Counted from the first letter of the stretch, positions 5,502-12,914 are shown. The stretch is 14,463 bases of DNA from Ruminococcus sp. (GCA_017544125.1 JAFYET010000202.1:1-14463), one strand, 5' to 3'. The notes: a model not told the origin generated them from the letters alone. Numbers and translations are program-made.

Positions 5502-6151
5502 CAAGAGAAAAGAAGTGCCAGATAGCGGCACTTGCCGCCAAGGGCTGGAAGGCTGAAGGGATAGCCGAGATAGCAAAAGTGGACATCGAAGCTGTCAAGG
5601 CGCTGCTGGCGACCAGAGACACAGATAAAATCGCAGAACCTCCCAAGGAAGATATATCTGCGATGAACAGAACCGAATTGAAAGCCTACGCTGTAAGGCT
5701 GTACAATCAGGGCAAGAAGCACAAGGAGATAATGGAGATAACGGGGCTGTCGAGGTCGGTGCTGTATACGCTTATCCCTGTCGGCAAAGACAGTAAGGAT
5801 AAAAAGCCCCGCAAGTTCAAGAAATCCGCACAGGTCAACAAAGACTTCGACCAGGCTGTAGATGAGATGATAGCCGAAGCCGAGACAAAGAAAGAGCCCG
5901 CACCGGCTGCCACCGATACGAGCTCAACAAGCGAAAACATAAATAGTTTATACCCTAATGATACCATAGACGAGCCGAAAAGTCAAGCCCTGAATGGCGT
6001 GGACTTCATCGGACTGTTTGAGGGTATGCTGCACGAGGGCTACGGCGATAAGGCTAAGATCGTCAAGGTAAGTGCCGACAAAGAGAAAGCATCAGTCGTA
6101 TTTGAGTGCGAGGGCAAAGATTATGGTCTGAACTTCGGGCTGGCGTTTTAG
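5489..6151 (+). CDS. Phage protein with two helix-turn-helix segments
   Basis: This 220-residue protein starts with a resolvase-like helix-turn-helix (about 5-42, AALAAKGWKAEGIAEIAKVD). A second, better one lies at about 62-97 (AVRLYNQGKKHKEIMEITGLSRSVLYTLI). A basic linker and a low-complexity Ala/Pro/Ser/Thr stretch (about 102-165) follow. A small C-terminal domain of about 50 residues closes it (VDFIGLFEGMLHEGYG… YGLNFGLAF). It probably binds DNA. AGGAGG precedes the ATG. The gene ends 11 bp before the ParB-like gene, so the two may act together, perhaps in partition or early gene control; that link is inferred from adjacency. Confidence 0.75.
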   Translation: MSELTREKKCQIAALAAKGWKAEGIAEIAKVDIEAVKALLATRDTDKIAEPPKEDISAMNRTELKAYAVRLYNQGKKHKEIMEITGLSRSVLYTLIPVGKDSKDKKPRKFKKSAQVNKDFDQAVDEMIAEAETKKEPAPAATDTSSTSENINSLYPNDTIDEPKSQALNGVDFIGLFEGMLHEGYGDKAKIVKVSADKEKASVVFECEGKDYGLNFGLAF

Positions 6152-6162
6152 GAGGTGCGGTT

Positions 6163-7461
6163 ATGAAGGTAATAGACAGAAATATAATGCTGAAAATTGA
6201 GCTGCTGCAACCTCACCCCGACAACCCGAGAAAGGACGTCGGTGATGTGACGGAGCTTGCTGACAGCATCAAGGTAAACGGCATCTTCCAGAACTTGACT
6301 GTCATTAAGGACGGGGAGAGGTATACCGTTATCATAGGACACCGCCGGCTTGCAGCGGCAAAGCAGGCAGGGCTAAAAAAAGTGCCTTGCAACGTTGCCG
6401 AAATGACCGAACAGGAGCAGATAAGCACAATGCTGCTTGAGAATATGCAGCGAAATGATCTTACCGTCTATGAACAAGCGCAGGGCTTTCAGATGATGAT
6501 AGACCTCGGAGAGACAGAAAAGACCATTGCAGAGAAGACCGGCTTTTCAAAGACGACCGTTAAGCATCGCTTAAAGCTGCTGGAGCTGGACCCGGACGAG
6601 TTCCGCAGGTCCCAGGAGAGACAGGTGACGCTTGCCGATTACATCGAGCTTGAAAAGATCGAGGACAAAGAGCTGCGCAGCAAGGTGTTGAAAAGCGCAG
6701 GCACATCCAACTTCAAGTGGGAACTTGAATCCTGTCTGCGTCATCAGCGGCAGGAGAAGATCACCAGGGAATGGCTCGACTTCATTGACGATCTGTTTGT
6801 GCAGTTCGATTACGACCGTAACCGTGAGATCGTCAAGACTGTCTATATGACCCGGAAGATGACCGACGAGGACAGAAAGGAATTGCGGGAGCTGGCGGAG
6901 GACATCGAAAACGACTACTGCTACACCAAGGGAAACACCTATCTCTACATTATGGGAAAGGAGCGCTCCGAGCCGCTGCCGGACTATGAGGAGGAGAACC
7001 GGCTGCGATCCGAGCGGGTGGAGCGTATCCGAAATGTAGAGGCACAGGCCGCAGCCCTGCGCCGGCAGTTCGTCAAAAACTACACGCCGAATAAGAAAAA
7101 CCTGCCCGTGCTGGTAAAGGCGCTGTTCACCCTCGAGGCTGACATATATGATCTGGACGAAGAAACGTTCGCTGAAATGCTGGGCATAGCCGTTTCGGAG
7201 GACGAAGTATATATCACTGATCTGCCGGAGTTCGACGAGCTCCTGCGCAGGTGCCCGGACAAGGTGCTGCTTGCAGTATGCTCCGTCAGCACCGAGGAGT
7301 GTATGCTGGCCGCCCACGACTGGTACGGCCGCCCGGAAGAGAACCAGCGTCTCAACGACTGGTACTCCGTGCTTGGCAAGCTGGGCTACTCTATGTCCGA
7401 CGGGGGAAAAGCCCTGCTTGACGGGACGCATGAATGCTTTAAGGAGGAAAATAACAAATGA
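6163..7461 (+). CDS. ParB/Spo0J-family protein
   Basis: This 432-residue protein has the ParB N-terminal fold. LLQPHPDNPR is at 14-23, ELADSIKVNGIFQ at 31-43, the GHRR box at 59-62 and ENMQR at 93-97. The last two match the nucleotide-binding boxes of the family (GERR and ENLQR in Spo0J). A helix-turn-helix at about 118-138 (KTIAEKTGFSKTTVKHRL) fits the parS-binding domain. The rest (about 150-432) is long, charged and not recognised, and ends in an acidic region. An upstream ATG at 6106 is rejected because TTTAGGAGGT at 6148-6157 serves the ATG at 6163. No ParA neighbour is visible, so plasmid-type partition is unproven; phage homologues may instead be nucleases or regulators. The C-terminal part looks more GC-rich than its neighbours. 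Confidence 0.88.
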   Translation: MKVIDRNIMLKIELLQPHPDNPRKDVGDVTELADSIKVNGIFQNLTVIKDGERYTVIIGHRRLAAAKQAGLKKVPCNVAEMTEQEQISTMLLENMQRNDLTVYEQAQGFQMMIDLGETEKTIAEKTGFSKTTVKHRLKLLELDPDEFRRSQERQVTLADYIELEKIEDKELRSKVLKSAGTSNFKWELESCLRHQRQEKITREWLDFIDDLFVQFDYDRNREIVKTVYMTRKMTDEDRKELRELAEDIENDYCYTKGNTYLYIMGKERSEPLPDYEEENRLRSERVERIRNVEAQAAALRRQFVKNYTPNKKNLPVLVKALFTLEADIYDLDEETFAEMLGIAVSEDEVYITDLPEFDELLRRCPDKVLLAVCSVSTEECMLAAHDWYGRPEENQRLNDWYSVLGKLGYSMSDGGKALLDGTHECFKEENNK

Positions 7462-7970
7462 AGTTACAGAAAGCTATTAACATAATCAAGAAAAGCACCT
7501 CAATAACACTGCTCAGAAACGACAGTGGCAGACGGCTGCTGTCAAACGACACGGCTGCTTATGATGTGAGCGGGTTCCCTGAGATAGAGACTGAGGGCGA
7601 GCTGGCTGCGGTACTGGGCATAGACAAGCCGAAAGACCACGTGTTTGCTATCACGGATATACCCGAGATACTTAACACCAATGCAGAAACGATATACGCC
7701 GAGCAGCTTGCAACAAGCGTGTGCTTTGGCGGTGAAGAGTACGTGCTATTTGACTGCGGTAAGATATATGCAGTTCACGCCGAATACTTAAAGCCATTTG
7801 AGGAAGACGATCTGTTCCGCTGCACACCTTTGCCGGACGGCGGGTGTGTGATCTCGGCGGGTGGGCTTATCACCACGGGCTATGTAATGCCCATATCGGT
7901 CGCCGATGACCGCATGATCACAGATATATCGGAGATAGCAAAAAGAGGAATATGGAGGGCGAGTAAATGA
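7458..7970 (+). CDS. Phage protein of unknown function
   Basis: I do not recognise this 170-residue acidic protein. It reads as mostly beta-structure with a mid-protein stretch VCFGGEEYVLFDCGKIYAV (about 92-110). A Cys/Gly-rich part follows (RCTPLPDGGCVISAGG, about 121-136), and then VMPISVADDR. The ATG overlaps the ParB stop (ATGA) and its stop overlaps the YqaJ start, so it is translated as part of the recombination cluster. It could be an accessory of the nuclease-annealase pair, on position alone. Codon use returns to the ATA-rich pattern of the operon here. Confidence 0.7.
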   Translation: MKLQKAINIIKKSTSITLLRNDSGRRLLSNDTAAYDVSGFPEIETEGELAAVLGIDKPKDHVFAITDIPEILNTNAETIYAEQLATSVCFGGEEYVLFDCGKIYAVHAEYLKPFEEDDLFRCTPLPDGGCVISAGGLITTGYVMPISVADDRMITDISEIAKRGIWRASK

Positions 7971-8896
7971 TAATCAAGAAATCAACTCTTAACATGACCG
8001 AAGCCGACTGGCTTGCCGACAGGCGTGAGAGCATCGGCGGCTCTGATGCAGCGACTATCGTAGGGCTTAACCCTTACAGCTCACCTTATGAGCTGTGGGC
8101 AGATAAGCTCGGGCGTATTCCTCCCAAGGAATCAAATGAGGCTATGCGCCTTGGTCACGATCTTGAACAGTATGTAGCCGAGCGCTTCACAGAGGCCACG
8201 GGCAAGCGTGTGAGACGTGAAAACAACATCATCAGGAATACAGATATACCTTTCGCACACGCCAATGTAGACCGCCTTATAATCGGTGAGAAAGCAGGCC
8301 TTGAATGTAAGACTACATCGGCGCTTAATACGAGCAAGTTCAAAGGCGGTGAGTTTCCCGCAAACTACTATGTGCAGTGCCAGCATTATATGATGGTTAC
8401 AGGATACCCGAAATGGTATCTTGCCGTGCTTGTACTGGGAAGAGAATTTCTTTGGTTTGAAATAGAACGCAATGAGGAAGATATTGAGGCGCTGAGGCAG
8501 AGCGAGGAAGCCTTTTGGAACTGCGTAGCAGAAAAGGCAGAGCCTCAGATTGACGGCAGCTATTCATGCAGCCGTACAATAGAGCAGCTTTATCCGGAGA
8601 GCGAGGACGGCGAGATAGATATAGCACCTTTTACCCGCTCACTTGCCGAGAGGAAAGAGCTTGAATGTCAGATAAAAGAGCTCGAAGAAAAGAAATCAGC
8701 TATTGATAATGAGATTAAGGCGTATATGGCTGAATGTGGCACAGGTGTATGTGACGGCTACAAGGTCACATACAAAACGCAGGTACGCAACACACTCGAT
8801 AAGGCAGCACTTGCTAAGGCTCACCCGGAGATAGACCTAAATAACTTCATGAAGCAGTCATCATCAAGAGTATTCAAGATCAAGGAGGTATCATAA
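7967..8896 (+). CDS. YqaJ-like viral recombinase (lambda exonuclease family)
   Basis: This 309-residue enzyme is expected to resect double-stranded ends 5'->3', feeding single strands to the neighbouring RecT. The PD-(D/E)XK nuclease domain spans about 12-195. It shows IGGSDAATIVGLNPYSSP (23-40), RLGHDLE with E67, NVDR with D102, GLECKT with E113 and K115, and YYVQCQHYM with Q139. These supply the metal-binding and catalytic residues of the fold. A heptad-like charged helix at about 226-256 (possible coiled coil) precedes a C-terminal tail rich in Lys and Ser. The gene overlaps the upstream frame by 4 bp and touches recT, a classic exo-annealase pair. Function is assigned with confidence from motifs and context. 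Confidence 0.92.
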   Translation: MIIKKSTLNMTEADWLADRRESIGGSDAATIVGLNPYSSPYELWADKLGRIPPKESNEAMRLGHDLEQYVAERFTEATGKRVRRENNIIRNTDIPFAHANVDRLIIGEKAGLECKTTSALNTSKFKGGEFPANYYVQCQHYMMVTGYPKWYLAVLVLGREFLWFEIERNEEDIEALRQSEEAFWNCVAEKAEPQIDGSYSCSRTIEQLYPESEDGEIDIAPFTRSLAERKELECQIKELEEKKSAIDNEIKAYMAECGTGVCDGYKVTYKTQVRNTLDKAALAKAHPEIDLNNFMKQSSSRVFKIKEVS

Positions 8897-9727
8897 ATGG
8901 CAAACGAAGGCATAATCAAGAAAACAACAGGCGAGATAGCAGCAAGAGGTAAGCCTGTCACACTTAACGACTACATCAAGAAAATGCAGGGAGAGATAGC
9001 CAAGGCGCTGCCTTCGGTCATAACTCCCGAGAGGTTTACACGTATGACCCTTACGGCGGTCAACTCTAACCCCGAGCTCGCCAAGTGTGACAAGTTATCG
9101 TTTTTAGCAGCTATGATGAGCGCAGCGCAGCTTGGTCTTGAGCCTAACACTCCTCTTGGTCAGGCATATATCCTGCCCTTTAAGAACAACAAAAAAGGCA
9201 TTACAGAGGTACAGTTCCAGATAGGCTATAAAGGTCTTATAGATCTTGCCTACCGTTCCGGAGAGGTGGAGCTTGTACAGGCACAGTGTGTTTATGAAAA
9301 TGACACCTTTGAGTGCGAATATGGCATTGCGCCGAAGCTAAAGCATATCCCCGCCGATAAGAACAGGGGAGAGCTTATCAAGGTATATGCGATGTTCCGA
9401 ACCAAGTCGGGCGGTTACGGCTTTGAGGTAATGAGTGTTGAGGACATCAAGCAGCACGCTCAGAAGTATTCAAAGGCTTACGGCTCGCAGTATTCGCCCT
9501 GGAAGACCAGCTTTGAGGAAATGGCAAAGAAGACGGTGCTCAAGCGAGTGCTTAAATATGCACCCCTCAAGAGCGACTTTGTAAGAGGCATCACACAGGA
9601 CGGTACTATTAAGAACGAGCTTTCTGATGATATGTACTCGGTACCTTCCGAGCAGGCTGACATCATCGACACCGATTATGCAGACATGACAGTCGATGAG
9701 CAGACAGGTGAGGTGCTGAATGCTTAA
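8897..9727 (+). CDS. recT: RecT single-strand annealing protein
   Basis: This 276-residue protein belongs to the RecT family, which coats single-stranded DNA and anneals complementary strands during phage recombination and replication. The core spans about 22-235. Family hallmarks are LSFLAAMMSAAQLGLEPNTP (67-86), GQAYILPF (88-95), VQFQIGYKGLIDLAYRSG (105-122) and the late PWKTSFEEMAKKTVLKRVLKYAP helix region. The tail (about 245-276) is acidic and probably flexible. AGGAGGT lies before the ATG, which directly follows the stop of the YqaJ nuclease gene. The pairing with that nuclease and with ssb gives a full annealing system. Confidence 0.95.
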   Translation: MANEGIIKKTTGEIAARGKPVTLNDYIKKMQGEIAKALPSVITPERFTRMTLTAVNSNPELAKCDKLSFLAAMMSAAQLGLEPNTPLGQAYILPFKNNKKGITEVQFQIGYKGLIDLAYRSGEVELVQAQCVYENDTFECEYGIAPKLKHIPADKNRGELIKVYAMFRTKSGGYGFEVMSVEDIKQHAQKYSKAYGSQYSPWKTSFEEMAKKTVLKRVLKYAPLKSDFVRGITQDGTIKNELSDDMYSVPSEQADIIDTDYADMTVDEQTGEVLNA

Positions 9728-10226
9728 CCGAGTTATTATTATGGGTCGCATCACCCGTGATCTGGAACTCAGGCAGACCCCTTCGGGGGCTTCTGCTCTG
9801 AGCTTCTCAGTGGCGGTGGACAGAACCACAAAAAACGGCGAGAAGCAGGCTGACTTTATAAGCTGCACTGCCTTCGGACAGAGAGCTGAGTTTATAGGCA
9901 GATACTTCGGCAAGGGCAGAATGATTGCTCTCGAAGGCAGCCTTAAGACAGGCTCTTATGAGAAGAACGGAGTAACGATCTACACCACCGAGGTGTGGGT
10001 AGATAATGTTAGCTTCACAGGTGAGAAGGCAGGAGACGGCAACAGCAGCACACCATCTTACCGCCAGCCTTTAAGTGAGCACGACAGGCAGATCGAGCAG
10101 CAATACTACCAAGCAGCTGCTCAGCAGCAAGCCTCACCGAAAGTGGAGGCAAAGGTAAGCAATAATTTGGCACCTATCCCTGATGATTATGAGGAGATCA
10201 TATCGGACGAGGGTGTGCCGTTTTAA
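9720..10226 (+). CDS. ssb: Single-stranded DNA-binding protein
   Basis: This 168-residue SSB has an N-terminal OB fold (1-102), starting LNRVIIMGRITRDLELRQTPSG and including FISCTAFGQRAEF and EGSLKTGSYEKNG. A Gln/Ser/Ala-rich disordered linker follows. The C-terminal acidic tip is DEGVPF (163-168), the usual docking peptide for replication and recombination partners, here with Gly-Val instead of the common Asp-Ile. The start lies 8 bp inside the end of recT, so the two are coupled. It would protect the strands made by the YqaJ nuclease and act at the phage replication fork. Confidence 0.96.
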   Translation: MLNRVIIMGRITRDLELRQTPSGASALSFSVAVDRTTKNGEKQADFISCTAFGQRAEFIGRYFGKGRMIALEGSLKTGSYEKNGVTIYTTEVWVDNVSFTGEKAGDGNSSTPSYRQPLSEHDRQIEQQYYQAAAQQQASPKVEAKVSNNLAPIPDDYEEIISDEGVPF

Positions 10227-10262
10227 GGTGTTTATAGACTAATCGAATGAAAGGAAAAACGA

Positions 10263-11033
10263 ATGGCTAAGACAAGGCTTGATTGGTTCAAGCTCGATTG
10301 TCAGATGGATTCTAAAGTAGAAGCCTTAGAAGCTGAATTCGGTCTTTATGGGTTTGCAATAGTTGTTAAGCTGTATCAAAGAATATACGGCGTTGAAGGT
10401 TACTATTGTGAATGGAATGACGACGTTGCATTGGTGTTTGCAAGAAAGAACGGCGTGGGTGCCAATGTTGTGTCCGAGATAGTGCAGCGAGCAATCGCAA
10501 GAGGTGTTTTTGACAAAGGACAGTTTGATAAAAACGGCATACTTACATCACACGGCATTCAAGAAAGATACTATGATGCTGTTGACAGACGTAAGTATGC
10601 AAAAATCAAACCCGAGTACCTCTTGCTTTGCACTACCCAAAATTCCGAAAATGCTGACATTTCGAGCAAAAATGTAAACATTTCCGAAGAAAATGCTGAC
10701 ATTTTTTATACAGAAAAGAATAGAGCAGAAAAGAATAGAATAGAGCAGAACAGAAAAGACAGAAAGCAGCGCTCTGCCAATCTCGACCAGGTCAACCTCA
10801 CCGATGACGAGCGCTCTGAGCTGGAGCGGCTGGCGGACAGGCTGACGGTCGATGAATACATCAAATCTATAATTAAATGGCAGCAGGAGCACCACAAGCT
10901 CAATACTAAGCCATACAGCTGCATCAAGAAGTGGATAGAGCAGGACGGAGTAAAGCCCGGGAATGATAATACAACCATCAAGGAGTATGAGGACTTCGCA
11001 GGCGGCATCGATTTCGACAAGGTGAAGCTGTAA
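10263..11033 (+). CDS. DUF4373 / DnaD-like phage replication protein
   Basis: This 256-residue protein opens with the Lin1244/Lin1753-type N-terminal domain (DUF4373, about 5-105). The DWFKLDCQMDSKVEALEAEF segment, GLYGFAIVVKLYQRIYG and EGYYCEW are typical of the family. The family occurs in phage replication modules beside DnaD-like proteins. A linker contains three heptad repeats (129-149: ENADISS/KNVNISE/ENADIFY) and then a basic stretch with EKNRAEKNRIEQNRK. A C-terminal helical domain (about 180-231, ending PYSCIKKWIEQDG) resembles DnaD C-terminal parts. It is the only initiator candidate in the window, so it probably recruits the replisome to the phage origin, possibly sited in its own gene. 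Base composition changes near 10770. AAAGGA precedes the ATG. Confidence 0.85.
   Translation: MAKTRLDWFKLDCQMDSKVEALEAEFGLYGFAIVVKLYQRIYGVEGYYCEWNDDVALVFARKNGVGANVVSEIVQRAIARGVFDKGQFDKNGILTSHGIQERYYDAVDRRKYAKIKPEYLLLCTTQNSENADISSKNVNISEENADIFYTEKNRAEKNRIEQNRKDRKQRSANLDQVNLTDDERSELERLADRLTVDEYIKSIIKWQQEHHKLNTKPYSCIKKWIEQDGVKPGNDNTTIKEYEDFAGGIDFDKVKL
10649..10704. repeat. Iteron-like triple repeat inside the replication gene
   Basis: AAATG-N4-CATTT occurs three times at exactly 21-bp spacing: 10649-10662 (CTGA centre), 10670-10683 (TAAA centre) and 10691-10704 (CTGA centre). Each is an inverted repeat. A 21-bp period puts the sites on one helix face. An AT-rich and then purine-rich tract follows (10705-10770). 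This is a candidate phage origin, similar in placement to the iterons within lambda gene O. Confidence 0.6.
10717..10750. repeat. Direct repeat in purine-rich tract
   Basis: AGAATAGAGCAGAA is repeated at 10717-10730 and 10737-10750, 20 bp apart, in an almost pure A/G strand directly after the iteron-like sites. It encodes the basic EKNR-type linker. It may be only low-complexity coding sequence or may aid origin opening. Confidence 0.5.
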
Positions 11034-11052
11034 TTAGGAGGGAGTATAAATA

Positions 11053-11481
11053 ATGACGATCACATTTACAGTGCCGGGTAAGCCGGAGGGAAAACAGCGC
11101 CCAAGGGGAACGAAAAGCGGAAGGCACTATACTCCAAAAAAGACTGTTGAGTATGAGAAGAAAGTGAAAGCCTGCTATGTCATTCAAGGTGGAAAACATT
11201 TTGAGGGGGCTGTTTTTGTAGGTGTGACTGCATATGTCGCAATACCAAAAAGCACCACCAAAAAACAAAGAGCTCTTATAGAAGCAGGAAAGAAATTACC
11301 GGAAAAGAAGCCTGATGTTGATAATATTCTTAAAATCGTTCTTGATGCTCTTAACGGTGTTGCTTATGATGACGACAAGCAGGTGACAAGTTCGTTCCCT
11401 CGTAAGCGATATGCATATGGCGATCATAAAACAGAGTGTATTGTCGTCACAATAAGAGAGGATAGCGCAGATGACTATTGA
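11053..11481 (+). CDS. rusA: RusA-family Holliday junction resolvase
   Basis: This 142-residue endonuclease would cut four-way junctions made by phage recombination and replication. The family's features are clear. The opening TITFTVPGKPEGKQRPRGT carries the basic GKQRPR segment (13-18). The acidic catalytic motif is KKPDVDNILKIVLDALNG (85-102) with D88, D90 and a conserved Lys (K94). A third acidic cluster is AYDDDKQV (104-111). These match the Asp triad and Lys of RusA. AGGAGGG lies before the ATG. The following gene starts 11 bp before its end. It completes a recombination set with YqaJ, RecT and SSB, although it is separated from them by the replication gene. Confidence 0.93.
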   Translation: MTITFTVPGKPEGKQRPRGTKSGRHYTPKKTVEYEKKVKACYVIQGGKHFEGAVFVGVTAYVAIPKSTTKKQRALIEAGKKLPEKKPDVDNILKIVLDALNGVAYDDDKQVTSSFPRKRYAYGDHKTECIVVTIREDSADDY

Positions 11482-11692
11482 AGAAGCTCTTAAAGCTAAA
11501 AAAGAAAAGTTGCCTATTATTCTGATCCATCCTTTGCTTGGCGAGATCGAGTATAGGTATATAGAGAAGATAGGCAAGCTCACAATGAATTCAAAGTCAG
11601 GCAAGATCGTATACCGCCTGCATCTGATAGACAAGGTGCAAGGCAAGACGATAGCAGACATGAACTACGTTAAAGTGAAAGGAAGTATGTAG
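11471..11692 (+). CDS. Small phage protein, unknown function
   Basis: I do not recognise this 73-residue basic protein. After an N-terminal helix (TIEEALKAKKEKL) it appears to be all beta: LPIILIHP, IEYRYIEKIGKLTM, KIVYRLHLID and the C-terminal MNYVKVKG. This suggests a small beta-barrel. It overlaps rusA by 11 bp and so is probably translationally coupled to it. Confidence 0.65.
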   Translation: MTIEEALKAKKEKLPIILIHPLLGEIEYRYIEKIGKLTMNSKSGKIVYRLHLIDKVQGKTIADMNYVKVKGSM

Positions 11693-11694
11693 TT

Positions 11695-11877
11695 ATGAAA
11701 GCACTGAAACTTATAACCCAACTCACCACCCTCGCAGCGATCATAACCCTGCTGCGGGAGAATAAGCGCATTAGGGACCAGCTCACCGAGCTGACACAGA
11801 AATACTGGGAAGGCAATATGCAAATAGCCCTTTACAGTGACGAGCTGAACAGGCTGAAAGCGGGGGAGAGGGTATGA
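11695..11877 (+). CDS. Small protein with hydrophobic N-terminus and coiled-coil tail
   Basis: The 60 residues split into a hydrophobic helix (about 5-20, KLITQLTTLAAIITLL) and a charged helix with heptad-like Leu spacing (21-56). This gives a short membrane-associated or self-assembling peptide. The ribosome site AAAGGAAG is somewhat distant (about 11 bases). The gene is tightly packed, starting 2 bp after the preceding stop and overlapping the next start by 4 bp. No function is evident. Confidence 0.6.
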   Translation: MKALKLITQLTTLAAIITLLRENKRIRDQLTELTQKYWEGNMQIALYSDELNRLKAGERV

Positions 11878-12164
11878 AAATGATAAAAACACATAAGTTA
11901 AAGCTGAACATTGAGTTTTGTGACGATGTTTACAACGGCACAAAAACATTTGAGGTCAGAAAGAATGACAGAGGCTTCCAGACTGGAGACCATATACAGT
12001 TTGTAGCCACGAATGGCGTGTACAGCAAGGATCCAGTAACTAAGGAAGAAAAGCAGATGGTCACTCACCCTATAAACGATAAGACCTACGTTATAACTTA
12101 CGTTCTCAATGGCTGGGGTCTGAAAAATGGTTATGTAGCACTAGGCATAAAGGAGAGACAATAA
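11874..12164 (+). CDS. DUF3850 (ASCH/PUA-like) protein
   Basis: This 96-residue protein matches the DUF3850 pattern. It opens with a THKLKLNIEFCDDVYNGTKTFEVRKNDRGFQTGDHIQF segment (about 5-42, spread over several motifs: the KTFEVRKNDRGF core is the signature). It ends YVITYVLNGWGLKNGYVALGI (72-92). The fold is PUA/ASCH-like, which commonly binds RNA or modified nucleotides, and it is widespread in phage early regions. Its biological role is not known. A second ATG two codons in (11880) could be the start. It overlaps both neighbours by 1-4 bp. Confidence 0.85.
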   Translation: MKMIKTHKLKLNIEFCDDVYNGTKTFEVRKNDRGFQTGDHIQFVATNGVYSKDPVTKEEKQMVTHPINDKTYVITYVLNGWGLKNGYVALGIKERQ

Positions 12165-12427
12165 TGGAGATAAAGAAAGCAATTGAAGTATTATCGAATG
12201 CAAAATATGCAGATGAATTTCAAGGAGACGAAGAACTGACAGAGGCTACTATAATGGCAAGGAATGCTCTTGAGTACAGGCTTCCTAAAAGGCCTATTGA
12301 AACAAAAGAAATAGCAGGCCATAAGCCATTCTGCTGCCCCACCTGTAAGACGGTTGTTTTTTCATCAGCATTTTGTAATTGCTGCGGTCAGGCAATTGAT
12401 AACACCATCTTGAAAGGAAAAAGGTAA
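12164..12427 (+). CDS. Small zinc-ribbon protein
   Basis: The 87 residues comprise an N-terminal helical half (MEIKKAIEVLSNAKYADEF… ARNALEYRLP) and a C-terminal zinc ribbon with knuckles C58-x2-C61 (CPTC) and C71-x2-C74 (CNCC) followed by GQAID. Extra Cys residues at 57 and 73 are adjacent. The helical half plus ribbon layout occurs in many uncharacterised phage proteins. The ATG shares one base with the preceding stop. A nucleic-acid or protein-binding role is likely for the ribbon, with no specific function known to me. Confidence 0.75.
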   Translation: MEIKKAIEVLSNAKYADEFQGDEELTEATIMARNALEYRLPKRPIETKEIAGHKPFCCPTCKTVVFSSAFCNCCGQAIDNTILKGKR

Positions 12428-12431
12428 TGTT

Positions 12432-12722
12432 ATGTCAAGGTTTAAAGTCACTATAGATACTTCGTTTTATGAAATAAGCTACAGAGAAATAACTGTTGAT
12501 GCTAAAAGTGCTGGTGCTGCAAAATACAAGGTTGCAACAAATGTTATGGGATTTAACAGCAAAGACTTCGGTTACTTCCTGTCATGGTACAAACCTCAGG
12601 TAGAAAAGGTAGACGATAATGCACCTTTAATTGATGAGGGATATATTCAAAATCCTGACAGCGGAGAGTTTGAACGTGTTAGGTTAGAATTTTTAGATAA
12701 TATGGAGGTTAATAATGACTGA
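12432..12722 (+). CDS. Small phage protein, unknown function
   Basis: I do not recognise this 96-residue protein. It alternates beta-type segments (RFKVTIDTSFYEISYREITVDA) with a helix (KSAGAAKYKVATNVMG). The SWYKPQVEKVDDNAP part follows, and the tail is acidic. The first 60 residues could form a small alpha/beta domain. It overlaps the next gene by 8 bp. Base composition is as AT-rich as its neighbours. Confidence 0.65.
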   Translation: MSRFKVTIDTSFYEISYREITVDAKSAGAAKYKVATNVMGFNSKDFGYFLSWYKPQVEKVDDNAPLIDEGYIQNPDSGEFERVRLEFLDNMEVNND

Positions 12723-12912
12723 TAAGGAAATCAAGCACGCTGTTCGTGTCTGCAACTGGAGACAGAATATCGGAGGTGTATCCATATGTGCAGGAAGCTG
12801 CAATATATGTTCAAAGTTGATAGAGTCCGGACAATGCCAAACTCTGCAAAGGCTCTTTAAGGAAGCCGAGAAGGAGAAGATTATTAATGACAAACCGAGA
12901 GATGAGGTGTAG
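12715..12912 (+). CDS. Small Cys-rich protein
   Basis: These 65 residues contain five Cys: C13, C25, C29, C32 and C41. The C25-x3-C29-x2-C32 group with C41 could bind a zinc ion or metal cluster, but it is not a standard zinc ribbon. The C-terminal half is a charged helix (LQRLFKEAEKEKI). Start overlaps the preceding gene by 8 bp behind a GGAGG site. Function unknown. Confidence 0.6.
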   Translation: MTDKEIKHAVRVCNWRQNIGGVSICAGSCNICSKLIESGQCQTLQRLFKEAEKEKIINDKPRDEV

Positions 12913-12914
12913 AT

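Noticed and set aside
6385..6396. GCAACGTTGC palindrome as a fifth operator
   Set aside because: The half sites and centre do not match TTGCA-N3-TGCAA, and it is inside the conserved ParB coding core.
6571..7431. 286-codon frame on the - strand
   Set aside because: It lies opposite the ParB-like gene, has no ribosome site or known product, and reflects the GC-rich codon bias of the real gene.
6163..7461. Classical partition locus with parS
   Set aside because: No ParA gene and no TGTTTCACGTGAAACA-like site was seen in the window.
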